A stretch of DNA of 6,568 nt, from NCBI GenBank assembly GCA_012274205.1, contig JAAOZY010000019.1, forward strand, positions 1-6,568. Reading direction: 5' to 3'. Numbering within the stretch: the first letter of the stretch is position 1; the number at the start of each line of letters is the position of its first letter. Position numbers and translations under genes: made by a program. The notes beneath the pieces were generated by a model. The model saw only the letters and a list, made by a program, of their open reading frames with translations, did no database searches and was not told the origin of the DNA. Shown piece by piece: positions 1 through 5,038 of this stretch. This stretch comes from Betaproteobacteria bacterium. Its GTDB lineage: Bacteria; Pseudomonadota; Gammaproteobacteria; Burkholderiales; SG8-39.

Positions 1-477
1 CACCTGCTGCGCTGGTACAAGAACAAGCATGGAATCGAGGTCGGGGCGGTGCGCTTTCCCTGGGTTTACGGTCCCGGTCGCGAGACTGGAATCACGGCCA
101 TGTATTCGTCCAAGCTGCTCGATGCCCTGGCCCGTGAGGAGCAACTGCACATCGCATCGCCCGAGGAAAAGGGGGACTGGCTGTACGTCAAGGATGCAGT
201 GAAAGCCCTGCTGTTGCTGCTCGAAAGCAAGCTCATCCCGCAAACGGGATACAACATCATGAGCGGTCTTTACTCGATCCGCGAGGCCATGGCAGTGGCC
301 AGGAAGGTGTGCCCGGAAGCCGTCATCAGCTTCGCCGACAACGCTGCGCCTTCGGACAATCCGTATCCCCTGTCTTACGACGATACCCTTGCGCGCCGCG
401 ATCTGGGCTGGAAGCCGGATTACAGCCTGGAGGCCGGTATTCGCGAACACATTGCCATCATGCGCGGCGCAAAATAG
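1..477 (+). CDS. NAD-dependent epimerase/dehydratase, C-terminal part (5' end outside window)
   Basis: The frame is open from base 1 to a TAG at 475-477, giving 158 visible codons of a protein that begins upstream of the window. The visible part resembles the C-terminal half of an extended short-chain dehydrogenase/reductase of the nucleotide-sugar epimerase type. RFPWVYGPGR (codons 18-27) matches the family's 'R..NVYGPG' substrate-loop motif, GDWLYVKDAV matches the 'fvhV.D' motif, and the end (DLGWKPDYSLEAGIREHI) is the usual 'lGw.P.~sl~eGi~~ti' tail. Such enzymes use bound NAD(P) to epimerise, reduce or dehydrate sugars or related hydroxy-acids. The Rossmann GxxGxxG motif and catalytic YxxxK lie upstream, so the substrate cannot be named. 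The GTG at 49 is internal and not a real start. It runs in the same direction as the nickel-pincer cofactor genes 129 bases downstream, so shared transcription is possible. Confidence 0.85.
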   Translation, partial: HLLRWYKNKHGIEVGAVRFPWVYGPGRETGITAMYSSKLLDALAREEQLHIASPEEKGDWLYVKDAVKALLLLLESKLIPQTGYNIMSGLYSIREAMAVARKVCPEAVISFADNAAPSDNPYPLSYDDTLARRDLGWKPDYSLEAGIREHIAIMRGAK

Positions 478-493
478 CCACGGCGATGGATTC

Positions 494-610
494 ATGCAGC
501 AGCGCCGCGCCGGCGCGTCGACAAGCCCGTTTCAGGATGATTCCATTACCATGAGTTCACTTGTGCTTTCCTCGTATTCGAGCGCAGTTCCGCTTGCGCC
601 AGTGCAATGA
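494..610 (+). CDS. Possible short upstream ORF (38 or 19 codons) overlapping the larC start
   Basis: An open frame runs from ATG 494 (38 codons) or the internal ATG 551 (19 codons) to a TGA at 608-610. The stop overlaps the larC ATG at 607 in an ATGA arrangement. The encoded peptide is rich in Ser, Ala and Val, with no recognised domain or clear signal peptide. An AGGA at 534-537 is 13 bases from ATG 551, which is longer than ideal for a ribosome-binding site. larC has no visible ribosome-binding site of its own, so translation of this frame could feed ribosomes onto larC. The stop/start overlap is directly visible; that the peptide is made, or acts in coupling, is inferred. It could equally be a chance frame in GC-rich spacer DNA. 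Confidence 0.3.
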   Translation: MQQRRAGASTSPFQDDSITMSSLVLSSYSSAVPLAPVQ

Positions 611-1611
611 GCGGCAAGCATATTCACTTGCAGCCCCTGGGCGGAATCGCCGGCGACATGTTCGTCGCTGCGATGCTCGACGCCTTTCCGCATTGCCGCG
701 AACAGGTGTTCGCCGATATTGCCGCCGTTCTGCCCCGTGCGGCAGGCGCAGCCCGATTGAAGCAGGTGCTCAAGAACGGCGTTGCCGCGCTCCACTTTTC
801 CCTGGATGAACGCTCGCCGCTCGATGTGCACGCGCATGCGCACTTTGCGCCCGAAGCCGGGGCGGCGCCGCACGCAGAGACCGTCGATCGGCCGGTTCGA
901 AGCAATGGACGCGTCGATCCACCGGAACTTGCATTGGCATCGCACGGCCATCACCATCATTCGCATGGCGCGGCGCCAGTCAGCGACTACGCCGGGCTGC
1001 GCAAGCTCATCCAGGGCGCCAGCCTGTCCGGCTCGACGGCCTTGCACGCGCTTGCGATTCTGGAAATCCTCGCGCGCGCCGAATCGCACATTCATCGCGT
1101 TGCCCTGGAAAAGGTTCACTTTCATGAGCTGGCCGCGTGGGATTCGCTCATGGACGTCGTGGCGGCGGGCAGCGTGATCTCGGCGCTGGGCGAGGCGACA
1201 TGGAGCATTTCCGCGCTGCCCCTGGGGAGCGGCCAGGTGCAGACCCAGCATGGCTTGCTGCCGGTCCCGGCTCCGGCAACGATGCAAATTCTGCAAGCCT
1301 ATCCGTGGCACAGCGACAGTGTGCCCGGCGAGCGTGTCACGCCGACCGGGGCGGCGATCGTCCGCCACCTGGTTCCCCCGGAACAGGCGTCGATTCAACC
1401 GGATGGCGTCTACTGCGCAGCGGGGTACGGCGCGGGAACGAAGAATTTTGCGGAAATGGCGAATATCCTGCGCGTCATGGTGTTTGAGCGGGAAGAGGCC
1501 TTGCGTCCGAATGGAAACGCAAGGACTACAATCGCAAGCGGCGAGTTCCAATCCCCGGCCGGTCCGGCATCCCGCCGCGCGGCCGAGGCTGCATCGGAGG
1601 AAAACTTATGA
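607..1611 (+). CDS. larC: Nickel-pincer cofactor nickel-insertion protein LarC, lacking the C-terminal LarC2 domain
   Basis: LarC inserts nickel into the dithiolated pyridinium mononucleotide in a CTP-dependent reaction, the last step of nickel-pincer nucleotide synthesis. Diagnostic motifs are GGIAGDMF (residues 12-19), HFHELAAWDSLMDVV (171-185), HGLLPVPAPAT (215-225), TPTGAA (245-250) and GYGAGTKNF leading to NILRV (273-290). A histidine-rich stretch (HAHAHF near 75-80; GHHHHSHG at 114-121) sits where LarC proteins often carry a His cluster and may bind nickel. ATG 607 is the first possible start after the in-frame stop at 538-540 and puts the conserved N-terminus in the right place. There is no obvious Shine-Dalgarno before it. 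The protein is 334 residues against roughly 400-420 for full-length LarC. After NILRVMVFE it has about 40 low-complexity residues rich in Ala, Glu, Arg and Ser, and the C-terminal CTP-binding LarC2 domain is missing. Its stop overlaps the larE start (ATGA). Confidence 0.9.
   Translation: MSGKHIHLQPLGGIAGDMFVAAMLDAFPHCREQVFADIAAVLPRAAGAARLKQVLKNGVAALHFSLDERSPLDVHAHAHFAPEAGAAPHAETVDRPVRSNGRVDPPELALASHGHHHHSHGAAPVSDYAGLRKLIQGASLSGSTALHALAILEILARAESHIHRVALEKVHFHELAAWDSLMDVVAAGSVISALGEATWSISALPLGSGQVQTQHGLLPVPAPATMQILQAYPWHSDSVPGERVTPTGAAIVRHLVPPEQASIQPDGVYCAAGYGAGTKNFAEMANILRVMVFEREEALRPNGNARTTIASGEFQSPAGPASRRAAEAASEENL
1499..1524 (+). repeat. Perfect 8-bp hairpin within the 3' end of larC
   Basis: CCTTGCGT (1499-1506) and ACGCAAGG (1517-1524) form a perfect 8-bp stem with a ten-base loop. 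It lies in the stretch encoding the low-complexity tail of LarC, just after the conserved NILRV block, about 85 bases before the larE start. A TACAAT at 1527-1532 follows. The stem is visible; any role is unknown. Confidence 0.5.
1596..1600 (+). promoter_or_regulatory. Strong ribosome-binding site of larE
   Basis: GGAGG lies seven bases before the larE ATG at 1608, inside the last codons of larC. It is the clearest Shine-Dalgarno on the + strand of this window and fixes the larE start. It also means larE need not depend wholly on translation through larC. Confidence 0.75.
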
Positions 1612-2414
1612 ATGGCGACGTGGCTGCCGCCGAGCAGCGGCTGAAGGAAGTTCTGCTTAGTCATGCCCGATTGGCCATCGCGGTCAGCGGCGGGGTGGAC
1701 AGCCTCACCCTGGCGACCGTGGCGCATCGGGTATTGCCGGTCGCGCCCGTGATGGTCCATGCGATCTCGCCGGCCGTTCCGCTTGCGGCGACTGCGCGCG
1801 TGCGCGAGATGTCCGAACGGGAAGGCTGGAATCTCCGCGAAATCAATGCCGGAGAATTCGCAGATCCGAACTATCGGGCGAATCCCTACAACCGCTGCTA
1901 TTTTTGCAAGTCCAATCTGTACCGTTCGATACGCGCGATAACCGAGCGGCGCATCGCCTCGGGCGCCAATCTCGACGATCTGTCGGATTACCGCCCCGGC
2001 CTGCAGGCGGCTTCCGAGCAGGATGTGGTTCATCCTTTTGTCGATGCCGGCATCGATAAGGCGACTATCCGACAGATTGCGCGTGCGCATCAATTGCATC
2101 ACTACTCCGAACTGCCGGCGCAACCCTGTCTCGCCAGCCGGGTTGAAACCGGCTTGCCCATCCGGGCAGGCGATCTGAAATTCATCGATGAGCTCGAATG
2201 CGCGCTGAAGCGAACGCTGGGCGAATTGTCGACGGTACGCGTACGGATACGGAATCCGGGCGTCTATGTCGAACTGGGAAAATTGCCCGATCAGCACACC
2301 GCACCCATCATGGAACAGACGGCGCGGCGTTTCTGCGAGGAGGCCGGCTACAAGTTCATCGCCATTACCGCCTATCGCCAGGGCTCGGCTTTCGTGAGCG
2401 ATAAGCCGGCATGA
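1608..2414 (+). CDS. larE: Pyridinium dicarboxylate mononucleotide sulfur transferase LarE, [4Fe-4S]-type
   Basis: LarE belongs to the PP-loop ATP pyrophosphatase family. It adenylates the carboxylates of the LarB product and replaces an oxygen with sulfur on each, giving the dithiolated precursor that LarC metallates. The PP-loop SGGVDS is at residues 27-32. The segment SGANLDDLSDYRPG (118-131) is a LarE signature. Three cysteines stand out: C97 and C100 in RCYFCK, and C174 in PCLASR. In the Lactobacillus plantarum enzyme only the last is present and is sacrificed as the sulfur donor. LarE proteins with a CXXC plus this third cysteine, such as that of Thermotoga maritima, bind a [4Fe-4S] cluster and can act without losing their own sulfur, so this one is inferred to be of that kind. 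The length of 268 residues is normal for the family. The start is set by GGAGG at 1596-1600, and the end overlaps larB by four bases. Confidence 0.93.
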   Translation: MNGDVAAAEQRLKEVLLSHARLAIAVSGGVDSLTLATVAHRVLPVAPVMVHAISPAVPLAATARVREMSEREGWNLREINAGEFADPNYRANPYNRCYFCKSNLYRSIRAITERRIASGANLDDLSDYRPGLQAASEQDVVHPFVDAGIDKATIRQIARAHQLHHYSELPAQPCLASRVETGLPIRAGDLKFIDELECALKRTLGELSTVRVRIRNPGVYVELGKLPDQHTAPIMEQTARRFCEEAGYKFIAITAYRQGSAFVSDKPA

Positions 2415-3172
2415 GCATCGATGCCGTCATGGACTGGGAGCGCGAGGCGCGTACCGGCTTGGCGGAAGCCGTGTACGCGGCCGGGAAGCCCCCATCCTGC
2501 CTTGCGGACCTGCTGCAGCAGGCGGCCGCAGAAAAACGCCGCCTGCTGGTCACGCGTCTGTCGGCGGAGGCATACGCGGCATTGCCCGCGGGCTTGATCG
2601 CTATCCTGAGTTACGACGCCTTGTCGCAAACGGCGATCCTGGGTGAAATCGTGCCCGCGCCGCAAGCCCATGTTGCCGTGGTCAGCGCCGGCATGGCGGA
2701 CGCGCCGGTGGCTCAGGAAGTGTGCCGGACCCTGGCGTTCGCGGGTGTCGGTTCGCGCCAGATTGCCGATGTCGGCGTGGCCGGGCTTTGGCGACTGATG
2801 GCGCGCCTGGAAGACATCCGCGCATATCCGGTCGTCGTCGTCGTCGCAGGGATGGAAGGCGCGCTATTCAGCGTTCTCGCCGGTCTGATCAGCGCGCCCA
2901 TGATCGCGGTTCCTACCTCGACCGGGTACGGCGTAAGCAGCGGGGGACAACTGGCCTTGCACAGCGCACTCGGCAGTTGTGCGCCCGGGGTCGTGGTGGT
3001 CAACATCGACAACGGTTTTGGCGCCGCACAAGCGGCGCTGCGCATGGTGAACGCTCTGCGACAGGCGCAGGCTGGGCCCAGTGGCGCGGCGTCGTCCGCA
3101 GCCAAGCCCGGCAGCAGTTCGCCATTGCGGCAGGCGCTGCACACGCCGCAGATGTCCGGCGCAGATTCCTGA
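2411..3172 (+). CDS. larB: Nickel-pincer cofactor synthase LarB (NaAD carboxylase/hydrolase)
   Basis: LarB catalyses the first step of nickel-pincer nucleotide synthesis. It carboxylates C5 of the pyridinium ring of nicotinic acid adenine dinucleotide and cleaves the phosphoanhydride, releasing AMP. The C-terminal two thirds are an AIR-carboxylase (PurE-like) fold. Motifs are SAGMADAPVAQE (92-103), VAGMEGAL (145-152), AVPTSTGYG (166-174), SCAPG (189-193) and VVNIDNGFGAA (196-206). E149 and C190 correspond by motif to the conserved catalytic Glu and Cys of the family; the Cys forms an adduct with the pyridine ring in the Lactobacillus protein. The N-terminal REARTGLAEAVYAAGK is the typical LarB lead-in. 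The last ~33 residues are low-complexity and probably disordered. ATG 2411 overlaps the larE stop (ATGA) and has no strong Shine-Dalgarno, which suggests translational coupling. It is the last gene of the + strand block, and no larA follows. Confidence 0.93.
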   Translation: MSIDAVMDWEREARTGLAEAVYAAGKPPSCLADLLQQAAAEKRRLLVTRLSAEAYAALPAGLIAILSYDALSQTAILGEIVPAPQAHVAVVSAGMADAPVAQEVCRTLAFAGVGSRQIADVGVAGLWRLMARLEDIRAYPVVVVVAGMEGALFSVLAGLISAPMIAVPTSTGYGVSSGGQLALHSALGSCAPGVVVVNIDNGFGAAQAALRMVNALRQAQAGPSGAASSAAKPGSSSPLRQALHTPQMSGADS

Positions 3173-3182
3173 TGCCGGGCTG

Positions 3183-3231
3183 AGCCCCGCCGCCTGCGCT
3201 GCGCGGGCGGCGCAAATCTGCTTTAGGGGCT
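3183..3231. terminator. GC-rich stem between convergent gene blocks, possible terminator
   Basis: CGCCGCC at 3188-3194 pairs with GGCGGCG at 3206-3212 around an 11-base loop. AGCCCC at 3183-3188 could also pair with GGGGCT at 3226-3231 outside it, sharing one C. It begins about ten bases after the larB stop and 37 bases beyond the stop of the facing gene, where a two-way terminator would be expected. No run of Ts follows on either strand, so it is not a classical intrinsic terminator, and GC-rich spacer DNA can form such stems by chance. Confidence 0.35.
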
Positions 3232-3267
3232 CCTATGCGCAAGCGTGGCCGTCGATTCGCCGCGGCT

Positions 3268-3750
3268 TTAGCGATGGCGGGTGTTGTGGCGCGCTTTTTC
3301 GGCAAGGCGATGCCGCTCGTGCAGCAGGCTGGCGGCATCGGTCTTGCGCGGACGCGGCCAGGACTCGAGGGCAAGTTTCACGCCGGCGTGCGCCATCGCG
3401 ACATGAGGATCTTCGTGCAAACTGGGCCAGTAGTGCTGCGCAAACGCGGTGCCCGGCTCGCCCGGGCCCGGCGGAGCGATGAAATGCTCCACCGCCGCGC
3501 GCACGGCAGGTGCAATCTCTTCCACCTCCGGCGCTTCGGCGTCCTGCAGCAGATCGATGTCCACCATCAGCTCGGACAGTCCGCGCAGCCAATCGAAGAA
3601 CGGGTCGGTAGTCAGCAGGCGCAACTGCTCACCCGGCTCCAGCTTGAGCGCATGCTTGCGCTCGTAATCCCGCCGCGCGCAATCCATCAGCGCACGGTGC
3701 AGTTCACGCAGCGCGCTTGCGAGGGCTTGCCAGTCGGCGGTGTTGGGCAT
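3268..3750 (-). CDS. Conserved-looking protein of unknown function downstream of nfu
   Basis: A 160-residue soluble protein with no recognised named domain. It is rich in Leu, Ala, Arg and His and probably mostly helical. There is no signal peptide, membrane segment or cysteine cluster; the only cysteine is C24. Notable segments are RRDYERKHALKLEPGEQLRL (26-45), TTDPFFDWLRGLSELMVDID (47-66), a Pro/Gly linker at 93-100, and HYWPSLHEDPHVAMAHAGVK (106-125). These look like constrained, conserved blocks, and I recall similar uncharacterised proteins in betaproteobacteria. A GTG at 3771 would add seven residues. The ATG at 3750 is preferred because an AGAGG (plus-strand 3757-3761) lies six bases before it. 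It follows nfu after 76 bases on the same strand and is probably co-transcribed with the SUF genes. No function can be assigned. Confidence 0.8.
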   Translation of the reverse strand: MPNTADWQALASALRELHRALMDCARRDYERKHALKLEPGEQLRLLTTDPFFDWLRGLSELMVDIDLLQDAEAPEVEEIAPAVRAAVEHFIAPPGPGEPGTAFAQHYWPSLHEDPHVAMAHAGVKLALESWPRPRKTDAASLLHERHRLAEKARHNTRHR

Positions 3751-3756
3751 TGACGA

Positions 3757-3761
3757 CCTCT
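3757..3761 (-). promoter_or_regulatory. Ribosome-binding site that decides the start of the hypothetical gene
   Basis: On the minus strand this reads AGAGG, six bases before the ATG at 3750. It supports that ATG over the upstream in-frame GTG at 3771, giving a 160-residue protein. Confidence 0.6.
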
Positions 3762-3826
3762 TCAGCTTCACGCAGCCTCAAATCCGGGTTCGGCTCGCGT
3801 CGTGCGCGCGCCACCGTGCGCGCCGG

Positions 3827-4384
3827 CTACGTCGCCACCACTTCGATATCCGGTTCTATCGTGCGCAGCAGTTGTTCGATGCCGACCAAAGTGCCGGACA
3901 GCGAACTCGGACAGCTGCCGCAGGCGCCCTGGTAGTGCACGGTCAGGCGGTTGCCTTCGAGGCCGAGCACGTGCAGGTCGCCGCCGTCGCCTTGCAGGTA
4001 GGGGCGGATCTGCTCGTCGAGCAGGCCGTTGATCATGTACAGGCGCTGCTGGTCTTCGGGGCTCAGGTCGTCGCTCGGGGTCGCGGCCGCGGCGAGTTGC
4101 GCCGATTGTTCGCTCGCCGCCGGCGCCGCCCGGACCCGGTCAGCGACCCGGCGCAGCAGCTGCGGCCAGTCGGCGCCGCCGTCCTGGGTGACCGTGAGCC
4201 AGTGGTCGACGTAGTACACGTTGGTGATATGTTCGATATCGAATATCGAGGCAGCCAGCAGATCGTCCCTGGCCTCTTCCGCAGTGTCGTAGGAGCGTGC
4301 CATGCCCCAGGTCAGGGGTTCGCGCAGTATGAACTTCTTCGCGTTCGGGTTTGGCGTATCTTCGATGTCGGCAATTTTCGGCAT
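3827..4384 (-). CDS. Nfu/NfuA-like iron-sulfur cluster carrier (NifU-type)
   Basis: A two-domain iron-sulfur carrier of 185 residues. Residues 1-86 are the Nfu N-terminal domain, recognised by the opening DTPNPNAKKF (9-18). Residues ~87-108 are an Ala-rich linker. Residues ~109-185 are the NifU C-terminal domain, with YLQGDGGDL (129-137) and ACGSCPSS (154-161). C155 and C158 form the CXXC that holds a bridging [4Fe-4S] cluster between two monomers. Such proteins receive clusters from a scaffold such as SufBCD and pass them to target enzymes in the cytoplasm. ATG 4384 was chosen because it puts MPKIADIEDTPNPN at the N-terminus, as usual in the family. The alternative at 4411 is a TTG with nothing in its favour. 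The Shine-Dalgarno before 4384 is weak. It lies 165 bases after sufU on the same strand. Confidence 0.9.
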   Translation of the reverse strand: MPKIADIEDTPNPNAKKFILREPLTWGMARSYDTAEEARDDLLAASIFDIEHITNVYYVDHWLTVTQDGGADWPQLLRRVADRVRAAPAASEQSAQLAAAATPSDDLSPEDQQRLYMINGLLDEQIRPYLQGDGGDLHVLGLEGNRLTVHYQGACGSCPSSLSGTLVGIEQLLRTIEPDIEVVAT

Positions 4385-4549
4385 GGCAAATTCAGCTAGA
4401 ACCCGCTGCAAAATGAATTTAGCGGCGGGCTGATCCAGGGGAGTATGAGGGGAGCGCGCCCAAGGGGACTTTCCCGTCTCTCGTCAAGCGGGACCGAGGG
4501 AGCGGGATCGAGGCCTGCGGGGCGTATCCCCTCATGCGTAATCATGGCT
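4385..4549. other. Spacer between sufU and nfu with inverted repeats
   Basis: This is the longest non-coding stretch in the window apart from the two gene-block gaps. It contains a perfect 9-base inverted repeat (ATGAGGGGA at 4445-4453, TCCCCTCAT at 4527-4535), a smaller TCCCG/CGGGA stem inside it (4472-4476 and 4489-4493), and a 7-base inverted repeat (AAATTCA 4388-4394, TGAATTT 4414-4420) directly before the nfu ATG. A TTGACG on the minus strand (plus 4482-4487) looks like a -35 box, but no fitting -10 box follows. No convincing ORF was seen. Confidence 0.4.
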
Positions 4550-5038
4550 TTATGCATCGCCGATCGGCGCGTGCATCGGATCGTTTTCCGACTCGGTCGA
4601 GGTGTCTTCGACCGAGTGCAGCGCCGCGTGCAGGGTGTGCCAGGGCAGAATCGCGCATTTGACGCGGGTCGGCAGGTCGCGCACGCCGGCGAACACGGTG
4701 AGCCGGCCGAGGTGGTGTTCCTGCCTGGCGGTGTCGAGCTGTCCGGTCGCCATATCGCGGAACTCCTGCACCATGGTTTCGGCCTCCTGCGTGGTCTTGC
4801 CCTTGACGTTCGCGGTCATCATCGACGCCGATGCCTTGCATATGGCGCAGGACTCGCCCTCGAACGCGATCGCCGCAATGCGCTCTCCGTCAAGGTTCAG
4901 CGCCAGGCTCAGATGGTCGCCGCACAATGGATTGTGGCCTTTGGCATGGTGGCTTGCATGCTCGAGCGTGCCGTAATTGCGCGGCTTGCGGTTGTGGTCG
5001 AGTATGACTTCCTGGTACAGCGATTTCGGGTCGCTCAT
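4550..5038 (-). CDS. sufU: SufU-type iron-sulfur assembly protein (sulfur acceptor of SufS)
   Basis: A 162-residue IscU/SufU-fold protein. SufU takes persulfide sulfur from the cysteine desulfurase SufS, usually using a bound zinc ion, and passes it to the SufBCD scaffold. The three conserved cysteines are C39 (PLCGD), C64 (GESCAIC) and C128 (RVKCAIL), with D41 as the expected fourth ligand. The spacing between C64 and C128 is long enough to include the insertion that separates SufU from IscU, and the protein lacks the IscU LPPVK chaperone motif. A further cysteine, C67, makes a CXXC with C64. The last ~18 residues after LHSVED are an acidic, probably flexible tail. The ATG at 5038 overlaps the sufS stop (TGATG), so the two are likely translationally coupled. 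An AAAAGG lies about ten bases upstream. Confidence 0.92.
   Translation of the reverse strand: MSDPKSLYQEVILDHNRKPRNYGTLEHASHHAKGHNPLCGDHLSLALNLDGERIAAIAFEGESCAICKASASMMTANVKGKTTQEAETMVQEFRDMATGQLDTARQEHHLGRLTVFAGVRDLPTRVKCAILPWHTLHAALHSVEDTSTESENDPMHAPIGDA

Noticed and set aside
114..132. Internal alternative starts for the epimerase, including GTG 49
   Set aside because: The frame is open from base 1 with family-like sequence (HLLRWYKNKHGIEVGAV) before those codons, so the gene starts outside the window.
506..517. Perfect 12-base palindrome (CGCGCCGGCGCG) after the epimerase gene
   Set aside because: It is self-complementary GC sequence with no loop and no T-run. Such short palindromes are expected by chance at this base composition.
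532..1551. Long minus-strand open frame (339 codons) opposite larC
   Set aside because: It lies antisense to clearly recognisable LarC motifs. Its translation is Arg- and Cys-rich with no known domain, a usual shadow in GC-rich DNA.
1410..2297. Minus-strand open frame (295 codons) opposite larE
   Set aside because: It is antisense to LarE, whose PP-loop and cysteine motifs make the plus-strand reading certain.
3802..3824. Repeated GTGCGCGC units after the nfu stop as a terminator
   Set aside because: The GCGCGC units can pair, but there is no T-run and the downstream gene is probably co-transcribed. It is more likely GC-rich low-complexity DNA.
4232..4243. 12-base palindrome TTCGATATCGAA
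   Set aside because: It lies inside the nfu coding frame and is explained by the codons for a normal Nfu N-terminal domain (FDIE region).
4482..4487. Minus-strand TTGACG as a -35 box for nfu
   Set aside because: No acceptable -10 box is found 16-18 bases downstream, so a promoter is not supported.
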